From the NCBI RefSeq assembly GCF_040822065.1, contig NZ_CP162005.1, positions 3,162,001-3,226,000 on the forward strand: a stretch of 64,000 bases of DNA, read 5' to 3'. How positions within the stretch are numbered: position 1 is the stretch's first letter; the number at the start of each line of letters is the position of its first letter. Shown piece after piece: positions 53,152 through 61,871 of the stretch. This stretch comes from Pedobacter sp. WC2423. GTDB taxonomy: Bacteria; Bacteroidota; Bacteroidia; Sphingobacteriales; Sphingobacteriaceae. Position numbers and translations under genes: made by a program. The notes under the pieces were generated by a model. It made no database searches. It was given only the letters and a program-made list of their open reading frames with translations, and was not told the origin of the DNA.

Positions 53152-53721
53152 ATGAAAACATACTATCTAATGAAAAGGGTATTACTCTTTATCTGCATTT
53201 GTCTATTCGCAATTCATGCCCGCGCCCAGGACATTTTAGTCAGTAAAAACGCATCTGTTTCTTTCTTTTCCAGTACAGTCGTTGAGGATATAGAAGGAAA
53301 AAGCAATACAGCCAGTTCTGTGATCAACGCTAAAACTAAAGAACTCATTTTTAAAGTCAGCAATACCTCATTTCAGTTCCCAAAAAAACTGATGCAAGAG
53401 CACTTTAATGAAAATTATATGGAAAGCGACAAATTTCCATTTTCCAAGTTCAGCGGAAAAATCACAGATGATGTTGACCTCAGCAAAGATGGAAATTACA
53501 CCGTTTCTGTAGCAGGGAATCTGGATATTCATGGGGTAGTCAAGCCTTATAAATGCAAAGTAACCCTGGCCATCGCTCAGGGAGTAATTACGGCAAAAAC
53601 AACCTTTAAAGTGAAAATCGAAGATCACAATATCAAAGTACCTTCTCTGGTTTTCAAGCATATTGCCGAATTCGTAGAAGTACGTTTATCCGCAGTATAT
53701 CAACCTAAAAAACCATCCTGA
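53152..53721 (+). CDS. YceI-family periplasmic protein
   Basis: A 189-residue protein with signal peptide (FICICLFAIHARAQ; the start may be the second Met at 53170). The mature protein has the YceI lipocalin-like beta fold, marked by ASVSFFSSTVVEDIEGKSN, MQEHFNENYMESDKFPFSKF and the LDIHGVVKPYKCKVTL segment. The family binds isoprenoid chains and is linked to respiratory or stress functions. Third gene of the operon. Confidence 0.88.
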   Translation: MKTYYLMKRVLLFICICLFAIHARAQDILVSKNASVSFFSSTVVEDIEGKSNTASSVINAKTKELIFKVSNTSFQFPKKLMQEHFNENYMESDKFPFSKFSGKITDDVDLSKDGNYTVSVAGNLDIHGVVKPYKCKVTLAIAQGVITAKTTFKVKIEDHNIKVPSLVFKHIAEFVEVRLSAVYQPKKPS

Positions 53722-53757
53722 TTCTCATCAACTGACCACTTACGAAAATAGTATAAA

Positions 53758-54726
53758 ATGATACAAAAACGATTAATGTTATTCTGGAAAAACCTACTGC
53801 TGACAGGACTTGTTCTCAGCAGCTTTCATGGTTTTGGACAAGACCTGGAAAAAGAACTGACCAATACGAACCCGGGTCATGAAAAAGTGTTTGCTACATT
53901 TAAAGACACTAAACTAATTAACGGGCACACCAATGAAACGATCCATAAAAATGAACTTGAATTCAAGGTTGATCACCGCTTTGGAGACATCGCAGGCAGC
54001 AACGGCGGATTAAAACAGTTCTTTGGACTTGACAATTCTACCGATGTAAGAATTGGTTTTGATTACGGGCTCACCGACAGGCTGAGTATTGGTCTGGCCA
54101 GGGCAAAAGGTGCAACAAATGTACAACAGTTATACGAAGGAAGCATAAAATATAGATTACTGGAACAGACTACGGATGATTATATTCCTGTTGCTGTTAC
54201 CCTGTTTGGAAGCAATACAATTGCCGCAGTTAAGGCCAGTGATGATCCTGCCGCAGCTACAGCTTACCATAAATTCAGTGACCGGATGAATTTTGTCAGC
54301 CAGGTTATCCTGGCCAGGAAGTTTAATTCAAATTTCTCCTTCAGCCTTACGCCAACTTACGTGCATAAAAATTTTACTGCTTTCAGAGATCAGAATGATC
54401 TTTTTGCCATTGGGGCAGGTGCAAGAGCTAAAATCAGTAAACGCATGGCTATTGTGGTTGATTATTTTCTTCCGTTCCGCAATAAAGAAGACAAAGCTTA
54501 CCTGGAACAAACCAGTGGAGTGAAATTTTATAACCCTTTAGGTGTAGGCCTTGAAATTGAAACTGGCGGACACGTTTTTCACCTGAACTTCACCAATGCC
54601 GCAGCGATAGAAGAGATGCAGTATATCTCGCAGACAACCAGTTCGTGGCTAAAAGGTCAGTATCGATGGGGTTTCAGTATTGCCAGAAGATTCTCTTTCA
54701 ATAAGAACAAAAAAGAGAAAATATAG
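53758..54726 (+). CDS. DUF5777 family outer-membrane beta-barrel
   Basis: A 322-residue outer-membrane protein. Signal peptide to about residue 28 (SFHGFGQ), then the DUF5777 signature: VFATFKDTKLINGHTNETIHKNELEFKVDHRFGD (core LINGHTNETI) and FFGLDNSTDVRIGFDYGLTDRLSIGL. Twelve or so amphipathic strands end WGFSIARRFSF. This protein commonly ends operons with YceI and cytochrome lipoproteins in Bacteroidota, as here. It may form a channel or docking site for the redox partners. Function not established. Confidence 0.88.
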   Translation: MIQKRLMLFWKNLLLTGLVLSSFHGFGQDLEKELTNTNPGHEKVFATFKDTKLINGHTNETIHKNELEFKVDHRFGDIAGSNGGLKQFFGLDNSTDVRIGFDYGLTDRLSIGLARAKGATNVQQLYEGSIKYRLLEQTTDDYIPVAVTLFGSNTIAAVKASDDPAAATAYHKFSDRMNFVSQVILARKFNSNFSFSLTPTYVHKNFTAFRDQNDLFAIGAGARAKISKRMAIVVDYFLPFRNKEDKAYLEQTSGVKFYNPLGVGLEIETGGHVFHLNFTNAAAIEEMQYISQTTSSWLKGQYRWGFSIARRFSFNKNKKEKI

Positions 54727-54739
54727 GCTTAATCTTTTT

Positions 54740-54778
54740 AGATTTTATGTGGTCATGAGGAATGATCACATAAAATCT
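54740..54778. terminator. Bidirectional terminator after the DUF5777 gene
   Basis: AGATTTTATGTGGTCAT (54740-54756) and ATGATCACATAAAATCT (54762-54778) form a 17-bp stem with one mismatch around GAGGA, flanked by T- and A-rich tracts; it separates two convergent genes. Confidence 0.9.
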
Positions 54779-54787
54779 ATTTTAATT

Positions 54788-55384
54788 TTACAACTTCTCT
54801 TCCAGATTTGCTTTCGCAAAATCAAACCATTCTTTTCTCAAAATACTGAGAACAGCACTATCTCTTCTGCCTCCATGTCCATCAGGCATATGGTTACGAA
54901 GTACTCCTTCAAGTTTACAGCCAATACTTTTCATCGCAGCGAGACTTCTGTGGTTACTATTGTCTGCCCTGAATTCAACTCTTTCCATGCCCAGGTCTTC
55001 AAAGGCATACTTTAATAAAAGATATTTGCAATTTTTATTGAGCCCTGTACCCTGGAAATCACCACCATACCAGGTGTACCCCATGAGCAATGTTTTGAAA
55101 ACTGGCTGTATATCATAATACCGTGTAGAACCAGCATAACTGTTGGTTTGCTTATCAAAAATAATAAAAGGATAAGATTTGTCTTTTTCCTTATCATCCA
55201 TCGCCGCTTTGATATACGCAGTCAGATTTTCAGCACCGCCTGCACTTGACAACGAATAGTGCCATATTTCAGGTTCATTCAATGAAAAAGGCAGTAAATG
55301 TTCATGGTCGGCCAGCCTAAGCGGGCGGATTAAAGCACGTTCATTCTCTAATATAACAGTAGTTTCTTTCAGTAATTCGCTCAT
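54788..55384 (-). CDS. GNAT acetyltransferase (RimJ/RimL-like)
   Basis: A 198-residue GNAT enzyme. Marks: ALIRPLRLADHEHLLPFSL at the start, GYTWYGGDFQGTGLNKNCKYLLLKYAFEDLGMERVEFRADNSNHRSLAAMKSIG (cores GTGLNKN and ERVEFRADNSNHRS) and the small-subunit type KLEGVLRNH. It acetylates an amino group on protein or small molecule; target unknown. Stands alone, with a 54-bp gap to the large gene upstream. Confidence 0.9.
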   Translation of the reverse strand: MSELLKETTVILENERALIRPLRLADHEHLLPFSLNEPEIWHYSLSSAGGAENLTAYIKAAMDDKEKDKSYPFIIFDKQTNSYAGSTRYYDIQPVFKTLLMGYTWYGGDFQGTGLNKNCKYLLLKYAFEDLGMERVEFRADNSNHRSLAAMKSIGCKLEGVLRNHMPDGHGGRRDSAVLSILRKEWFDFAKANLEEKL

Positions 55385-55438
55385 ACCTTAAGGTAATAAT
55401 TTTTCTTCGGGATGCTGTAAACAATTTTAAAACACCTG

Positions 55439-58400
55439 TTAATAACGGAAACTTAAAGAGATATAAGGATACCATCCTTCATCAGAATGTCCGGCAACAA
55501 CACGGACAACCGTCATAGAAGCAGGTGCAAAATACAATCCCCCACCCACGCCATTGTGCCATTTAGTGGAGTCTTCTCCTTTTTTCCACACTCTTCCTAT
55601 ATCATGAAAACCAAGCAATCCAAATTGCCCCGGCAATACATAACTCACAAAATCTGCCAGTTTAATGCGCATTTCAAGGTTATTGTAAAAACTATGATCA
55701 CCAGCAAACCGGAATTGACGGAAGCCCAGCAGCGTTCCTTCCCCACCTAAAAATGCAGACTGATAAAAGGGTTGTTTACCTACAGTTACTGCACCCCCAA
55801 AACGCTCTGCAATTACAAAATTAGCCCTGCTATCCAGATTTTTATACAAAGCCACACTTCCGGTAAACTGCCCATAGGTATTCGAATATTTATTCAGTCC
55901 CGTATAACCCTGCAATTTCAGATTGATATAACTTCCTAAAGAAGGCAGGATTTCATTGTTCCGGGTATTGTTGATAAAATTAACCACAACACCAGTATAT
56001 AATTTATCTTTTGAGATAGTCAGGCTATCTGATGAGTGCAGGTTCGCACTGTTATTAATAAACCTTCCGGTATTGTCATCCTTGTTGAAACTATAATATT
56101 GAAAAGACGGCCCGATACTGAAAGAAGATTTTGTCCGTTTCCAACGCAATGCCGGATCAAATTGGTATAAACTAAACCTTGCGCGGTAATAGCTGATCCC
56201 ATCAATAGAATTATCAAAAGAGGTTTCATTCCCCGCACCAAAGAAATTTTGTGTATTGTGCGGCGCATAAGCACTGGCCTGTAAAATTAAATCTGCTTTC
56301 CCGAAAGTGTGCATCCATTCCCCGCGGTAGTCAAACTTAAAAGCTTTTGTACTAAAAGAGTGGATAAAAGAAAACTGCTGTATATTTCCATAAGGGAATT
56401 TTCTGAATCCAGGATTCATAAATTTAACAGAGAAGCCTAATGATAATCCATCATCTTTGTTAAATCCGCCATTCAGCAAATACATACTTCTGTGGTATAG
56501 GTCTGTTTGCTTGTAAGAAACATTGCCAGTATCATTAGATAATATTTTAGTAAATCTGCCGGCATCTCCCGTAAAAACAGCACTATCAACCTTATCGTAA
56601 AGTTTTACCCGATGATAAGAGTTTTCTACATGATAAGCTTTAACTCCATGACCACCGATAATGCGTAATTGAATATCAGTTCCTTTATTGTTTAAAATAA
56701 GACTATCATTTCCATTGTGAGTATATAACCTGATTTCTTTCGTAATTTTCGGATCAAAGGTCTTGATGAACATTTGCTCTTTTACCTTTTTATTTTTAGA
56801 TAACTGGTGTATATTCACTGTTAACCCGCCACCAGCAGCATCCGAAATTTCTATCAGTTCTCCTTTATCACTCGCCTGTATGTCTACAATTTTATTTAAG
56901 AAATGATAATATTCATTCATCATCGCAGGTAATTTCGCTCTTCTTTCTTTCAATTGTGCCAGCAGCTGGTCATGACGTAAAGAATACCCCGGTTCGGGCA
57001 ACTTCTTCAATGCTTTTTCCATCACCTGATCTGTTAAATCAGCACAAAAAGTATGAATAATATCCATCCACTGTTTTTCTGATAACTGACTTAATAAACG
57101 GGTAGCCATTGCCCGGCTTTCCCAGACAAACCAGTTGACATCATTCACATTTCTTTCATAGCCTTGAATCATTGGCAGCAGGTAAGAAGACTGTGCATAG
57201 CGCGGAATGAGTCCCTGACTCAGATAAAATACCTGGTCACGGTCACGTGGGACTGGCTGATAAACTTCTCTTTCGCCTGTTTTATCCAGCGTCCATCTCC
57301 ACTGATCAAAATGTCTGTCCCAATCTCCGATCACTATATCCAATGCTTTTGCTCTCAGGTATTGAGGCCCGTCATAAGTATAGTCGTTGTCTTTGGCCAG
57401 TTTCTTATACATTTTATAAGTGTTATCAGACTTACCGGTTGGTTCTCTTTCTTCCAGAAGACAAAGTGTATTTTCAAATACTCTTCCGTACTTACCCAGA
57501 TTAGCATCCGGAGAGATCCATCCGATAATTGGATTAGCGTGTGCTACCCCAACGGCTTCAGCGATATCCGGCACAATTAATGCCGAAAACGGATGCTGTG
57601 CAGACATGTTATCTTTTAAAATATCCTTCGCAAAAGTTTCCCTCAGATTCTCTGGCAACAACGATTCAGGATATTTCTCTACACTTCTTAGTACCCATTC
57701 TTTTCCTTGCTTATCCACCATACGCAAAGAGTGTGACTGAAATCCACCACCCCGCTGTAATGGTGTCAGCCCTCCTTTAATCTCAGAAAGCCTGATCACT
57801 TGTACTTTAGTTTCCAGCGCGTATTCTTTCCTGTAATTCTCTCCGAAAAAGAACCGGTGAACTTTACTTACACTATCATATTTTGGATATATTTTGATAG
57901 AAATACTATCTTTTGTGATCACTTTTACTGTATTCCCGGATTCACGGGCAACAGGTACAAAAGGTTTAGTATAACTGTATACTTTTTTGACACCACCCTC
58001 TGTATATACATAAAAATCGTAACGCATATCATTATTCATCAGCAAATCGGCAGTTACATAACCTTGTTCGGATTCCTGAAAAATAGAGTTTTTCCCTTTT
58101 TTATTAGCAGAATGTTTAGCTCCGCCACCACTCACCACCTGTAGATTAAGCTGTTCACTTTTGATCAGCTGTAAACCATGATCATGTCCTGAAAAATAAG
58201 TAAGATTCGGATAAGCACCGAAAACCCCGTTTATCTTTTTAATCATATCCTTATAAAAGGGATGCTTCAGGTCTTCCGGACTCAAAAACGAAGAGCGCAG
58301 TAATGGATACAATGAACCGATAATGGGCAAAGGGATATATAGATTTTTATTCAGTGAGGTTAATGGGAAAATATGGTTTTTTAAGCTGAAATATCCACCG

Positions 58401-59044
58401 TGCGCGCCGTAGCTCTGCAATGGGTGATGATCGGCAAATAATATGACCTTTCCCCTGTTGGCTTCCAGCAATTCCTGCATCCAGGCAATTACATCATCTT
58501 TAGTCTTGCAGCTGCATTCAGATTCAGGGTTTTGTTTGGCGTAAGGATATAACCACCATTCGCTATCAAAAGCAATAATCGTTAAGTTGTCTGTGAGTTG
58601 GATCGCTGTCGGATCAGGACATCCGTTTGGCGGAATCATTTTTAATAAAGAGTCATTTTGCTCAGCCAGGTATTCTCCCTGACGGATGATTTTAGCCAAG
58701 CCATCCGGTCCCATTTTATCCCAATCGTGGTTTCCCGGAATAAAATAGACCGCAGCTCCCATTTGACGCATCGGCTGAAATTGAGATTGCAGAATCTGTT
58801 TGGTCGTTTCTTCTTCTTTACTTCCGGGTAAACCCATTCCTCTTGGATAGATATTATCTCCCAGGTACATCACTGTAGTTTTTCCGGCAATGACATGTTT
58901 AGCCGCATTTTTTAAAGACTCTCTTTGTGCAACATTCATTTCTCCGGCATCACCAATAAAAATGACCCGGTATTTTATAGAATCTTGTGCATTAACAAAA
59001 GCAGCACTGAATAAAAAGAAGAGTAAGAGCGTAGCATTTTTCAT
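55439..59044 (-). CDS. Metallophosphoesterase / kinase-like / outer-membrane beta-barrel fusion
   Basis: A 1201-residue exported protein. Signal peptide 1-20 (SAAFVNAQ). Residues 25-310 are a calcineurin-like phosphoesterase with GDAGE (Asp32), GDN (Asp63-Asn64), GNHDW (105-109), FADHHP (His206-His207) and SGHDHG (287-289). Residues about 415-760 look like a protein-kinase-type fold of the HipA/FAM20 kind: a Gly-rich RGGGFQSHSLR (431-441), IVIGDWDRHFDQWRW (570-584) and VPRDRDQVF (598-606). The remaining region is a BamA/TamA-like 16-strand barrel ending ISLSFRY. The combination would place an enzyme unit in the periplasm tied to the outer membrane. The kinase-like reading is my inference from motifs; the phosphoesterase and barrel are well supported. 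Confidence 0.85.
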   Translation of the reverse strand: MKNATLLLFFLFSAAFVNAQDSIKYRVIFIGDAGEMNVAQRESLKNAAKHVIAGKTTVMYLGDNIYPRGMGLPGSKEEETTKQILQSQFQPMRQMGAAVYFIPGNHDWDKMGPDGLAKIIRQGEYLAEQNDSLLKMIPPNGCPDPTAIQLTDNLTIIAFDSEWWLYPYAKQNPESECSCKTKDDVIAWMQELLEANRGKVILFADHHPLQSYGAHGGYFSLKNHIFPLTSLNKNLYIPLPIIGSLYPLLRSSFLSPEDLKHPFYKDMIKKINGVFGAYPNLTYFSGHDHGLQLIKSEQLNLQVVSGGGAKHSANKKGKNSIFQESEQGYVTADLLMNNDMRYDFYVYTEGGVKKVYSYTKPFVPVARESGNTVKVITKDSISIKIYPKYDSVSKVHRFFFGENYRKEYALETKVQVIRLSEIKGGLTPLQRGGGFQSHSLRMVDKQGKEWVLRSVEKYPESLLPENLRETFAKDILKDNMSAQHPFSALIVPDIAEAVGVAHANPIIGWISPDANLGKYGRVFENTLCLLEEREPTGKSDNTYKMYKKLAKDNDYTYDGPQYLRAKALDIVIGDWDRHFDQWRWTLDKTGEREVYQPVPRDRDQVFYLSQGLIPRYAQSSYLLPMIQGYERNVNDVNWFVWESRAMATRLLSQLSEKQWMDIIHTFCADLTDQVMEKALKKLPEPGYSLRHDQLLAQLKERRAKLPAMMNEYYHFLNKIVDIQASDKGELIEISDAAGGGLTVNIHQLSKNKKVKEQMFIKTFDPKITKEIRLYTHNGNDSLILNNKGTDIQLRIIGGHGVKAYHVENSYHRVKLYDKVDSAVFTGDAGRFTKILSNDTGNVSYKQTDLYHRSMYLLNGGFNKDDGLSLGFSVKFMNPGFRKFPYGNIQQFSFIHSFSTKAFKFDYRGEWMHTFGKADLILQASAYAPHNTQNFFGAGNETSFDNSIDGISYYRARFSLYQFDPALRWKRTKSSFSIGPSFQYYSFNKDDNTGRFINNSANLHSSDSLTISKDKLYTGVVVNFINNTRNNEILPSLGSYINLKLQGYTGLNKYSNTYGQFTGSVALYKNLDSRANFVIAERFGGAVTVGKQPFYQSAFLGGEGTLLGFRQFRFAGDHSFYNNLEMRIKLADFVSYVLPGQFGLLGFHDIGRVWKKGEDSTKWHNGVGGGLYFAPASMTVVRVVAGHSDEGWYPYISLSFRY

Positions 59045-59238
59045 TTGCGGATAACATTTTATATGATGTTATAAAATTACAGCATTTCTAACAAAATAAA
59101 AGATTAAAACATGATGGTAGTTCAATCTACCTCTAATAAAAAGCCAGAAATGTTTAATAGCTACCCTTCTTTGATATTGTTCAAATTAGTCATACCTTTT
59201 ATCGCCAATCAATAAGACCAGACTAAAACAACCTCATT

Positions 59239-61020
59239 ATGGAATATTCAGTGCTTCAACCACGAAAACCTGAACATATTGCATTAAGCTTTTCAGGTGG
59301 TGGTTTCCGGGCAGCATCTTACGCACTGGGCTGTTTGTCCTATATGGAGACTGTTTATATTGATGGTAAAAAGCTGACCTCACTTGTTCATTTTATTTCT
59401 TCTGCATCGGGCGGAACCATTACCAACCTGGCCTATACTGTCAGCCAGCGAAAGGGACAATCTTTCGCTGACTTTTATGCCAGCATGAACAAGCATATTT
59501 TGCATGGGACCAAATTAATTGACCGTGTTTTTAAGATCCTCAATGCTGAAAGCGCCTGGAAAAAGCGTCCTGGTAAATCAAGAAATATCATCAATGCTTT
59601 TTCAATTGCCTACGATGAACTGCTTTTTAAAGAAGAAGTGTTTGGTATTTACTGGAACCCTGTTAAAAATGGCGTTAAAGAAGTTTGCGCCAATGCCACA
59701 GAATTTGATAATGGTATGCTCTTTCGTTTCCAGAATGCGGGTTTACCAGGAAATAAATTCCTAAGATTTAAAGCACAACACGCTGCACTGGAAACCCTGA
59801 AAAAGATTAAGCTCGCAGATATATTAGCCTGTTCTTCCTGTTTCCCGGTAGGCTTTGAACCTTTCGTATTTCCGAATGATTTCACCTATACTCAATTAAG
59901 TAAAAGCGAACTGGAAGCTGCAATTAAAACAGACCCGCGTTTTTCCCCTGATAAAGGAGAACAAGCGATCATACCTCCTGCTCATTTTGTATTAATGGAT
60001 GGTGGAATTGATGATAACCAGGGGATCGATTCTTTTACAAAAGCAGAAGAAAGACTTCAGAACAAAAATGTATTCGGCTATGACCTGTACATTACCTGTG
60101 ATGTAAGCAGTAACTATACCAGTGGCTATAATTTCCCTGAGGAAAATAAAAAGAGCTGGCTGCAAAGGCTTAACCTTTTACAATACCTGCTGATTTTAAT
60201 CCTGTTCACTGGAATATGTATCACTGGAGTACTAACTAAAACCTATGTTGAATTATCATTTTCACTTTTAGGAATCAGTTCTGCCTTACTGCTGACCACG
60301 ATCTGTTTTTCCATTACTGGTTTCCTTGCCTATCAAAAAGTGCAGGAAAAGAAACAGACCTATGGCATCGTTATTCTTGGGCGTATTTCATATTTCTTAC
60401 GCCTGCGGCTCAGTGTTCTTTTACAGCTGATTATTTCACGTGCCACCTCAGTAGCTTATCTTTCAGCCATTGTATTTCTAAAAAAAATAAGAAGAGTATC
60501 TTACGATAGATTATTTGAGAAGATCTCTGAGCGGAAGCTCAAAGCCGATGGTACCTTATTGAAAAAGGGGGAACAAGAAAGTTTAGTGCAGCAAATAGAA
60601 TTGAAACATTGGCGGCAATTCACCCTGATGAATGCGATCTACTTGCTGAGTCCTAAAAATGACTTTCAGCGAATTGCAGATCTTAAAAGTGAACCCTGGT
60701 ACAAAAATAACCTGACTGTACAGATCAATGGAAAAAAAATGAACCTGAACGAACTGATGAAGCCCACCCTGGTTTTACAGCAGGTAGCTGAACTCGCCAC
60801 AGAAATGGATACTTCACTCTGGTTCGACAAAAATCATCTGGCAGAGAACAGACCTGCAGCATTGATTGCAACCGGGCAGTTTACAACGTGCTACAGTTTG
60901 TTGCGTTATGCTTTCAGATTTGATCAGAATGATCCCTACTGGGGTGATCTTCAAAACAGGCTGGCACAAGACTGGTGGGATTTTAATCAATCACCATTTC
61001 AGCAATACAATAAATCCTGA
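59239..61020 (+). CDS. Patatin-like phospholipase with two membrane helices
   Basis: A 593-residue protein. The lipase core has the oxyanion loop SFSGGGFRAASY (17-28), the nucleophile Ser57 in SSASGGT, and the dyad Asp254 in LMDGGIDDNQG. Two helices (about 320-340 LLILILFTGICITGVL and 348-370) interrupt the chain, so it is anchored in the inner membrane. The C-terminal part (about 430-593) has no catalytic motif. It would hydrolyse acyl esters of membrane lipids. No operon partner; it converges on the LytTR gene with a 6-bp gap. Confidence 0.88.
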   Translation: MEYSVLQPRKPEHIALSFSGGGFRAASYALGCLSYMETVYIDGKKLTSLVHFISSASGGTITNLAYTVSQRKGQSFADFYASMNKHILHGTKLIDRVFKILNAESAWKKRPGKSRNIINAFSIAYDELLFKEEVFGIYWNPVKNGVKEVCANATEFDNGMLFRFQNAGLPGNKFLRFKAQHAALETLKKIKLADILACSSCFPVGFEPFVFPNDFTYTQLSKSELEAAIKTDPRFSPDKGEQAIIPPAHFVLMDGGIDDNQGIDSFTKAEERLQNKNVFGYDLYITCDVSSNYTSGYNFPEENKKSWLQRLNLLQYLLILILFTGICITGVLTKTYVELSFSLLGISSALLLTTICFSITGFLAYQKVQEKKQTYGIVILGRISYFLRLRLSVLLQLIISRATSVAYLSAIVFLKKIRRVSYDRLFEKISERKLKADGTLLKKGEQESLVQQIELKHWRQFTLMNAIYLLSPKNDFQRIADLKSEPWYKNNLTVQINGKKMNLNELMKPTLVLQQVAELATEMDTSLWFDKNHLAENRPAALIATGQFTTCYSLLRYAFRFDQNDPYWGDLQNRLAQDWWDFNQSPFQQYNKS

Positions 61021-61026
61021 TTTCCT

Positions 61027-61779
61027 TTACTGGTCAAGCCATTTTTTAAAAGCTTCTGCTCTTTCTTCACTAACAACAACCTCCACATTTTCTGGTTTTG
61101 GAGACAAATGTATTCTGACCCGGTTCCGGGAAAGTTTATACATTTCTTTAATTGCATTGATATGGATGATAAACTTCCTATTGATCCGGAAGAAATTATC
61201 CTGATCCAGTTTGGGTTCCAGACTCCCAATAGTTTCTTCAATAATATAGTTTTGCTGATCTTTAGTCACCAGGAAAAGATACTTATCATCGGCCATAAAA
61301 TAAGCGACCTGATCGGCAGGCACTGTTTTGATCAGCTTACCAACCTTCACCATAAACCGGTTACGCGTTTTTCCTAATACATCTTCCACCTTTTGCACCA
61401 GTGCAGGAGTATTGACACTGCTGGTCTGGCGGATATTATTCAGTTTCGTTAATGCACTACGTACATCTTCTTCGTCAAAAGGTTTAAGCAGATAATCAAT
61501 CCCCTGATTTTTAAAAGCCTTTAAAGTATATTGATCGTATGCCGTAGTGAAGATAACCGGACTGCTGACTTCTACCTTCTGGAAAATCTGGAAACTTTCT
61601 CCATCACCCAAATGGATGTCCATAAACAAAAGATCTGCCTGATGGTGTTGTAGCCAGTTTACCGCAGCTTCTACTGTTCCGACAACTGCATGTACCTGTA
61701 TTTCGGGATTAATGTGTACGAGCATATTCTGCAAGGTGATTGCAGCGAGTTCTTCGTCCTCAATAATCAGTACAGTCAT
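61027..61779 (-). CDS. LytTR-family response regulator
   Basis: A 250-residue two-domain regulator. The receiver domain has the acidic pair in IIEDEE, phospho-acceptor Asp54 in LLFMDIHLGDG, and Lys in LLKPFDE; the LytTR DNA-binding domain (about 145-250) has VGKLIKTVPADQVAYFMADD and FRINRKFIIHINAI. It would be phosphorylated by a LytS/YpdA-type kinase; none is adjacent in the window. Target genes unknown. Confidence 0.92.
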   Translation of the reverse strand: MTVLIIEDEELAAITLQNMLVHINPEIQVHAVVGTVEAAVNWLQHHQADLLFMDIHLGDGESFQIFQKVEVSSPVIFTTAYDQYTLKAFKNQGIDYLLKPFDEEDVRSALTKLNNIRQTSSVNTPALVQKVEDVLGKTRNRFMVKVGKLIKTVPADQVAYFMADDKYLFLVTKDQQNYIIEETIGSLEPKLDQDNFFRINRKFIIHINAIKEMYKLSRNRVRIHLSPKPENVEVVVSEERAEAFKKWLDQ

Positions 61780-61802
61780 GCTTGGATTGCTTAACTGTAA
61801 AT

Positions 61803-61841
61803 GTAAAAAAAAACTCCGGCCTGCAAAAACAGACCGGAGTT
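61803..61841 (-). terminator. Terminator of the SusCD operon
   Basis: AACTCCGG (61812-61819) pairs with CCGGAGTT (61834-61841), with an inner CTG/CAG. On the reverse strand it is followed by a T-run of about nine bases, 31 bp after the SusD stop. Confidence 0.88.
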
Positions 61842-61871
61842 AAATGTATCATTTGATAATCTATATGCTAT

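Noticed and set aside
61027..61779. LytTR regulator as regulator of the lanthipeptide locus
   Set aside because: It is 29 kb away and there is no LytTR-type direct repeat at the lanthipeptide promoters; the palindromes suit a dimeric HTH protein better.
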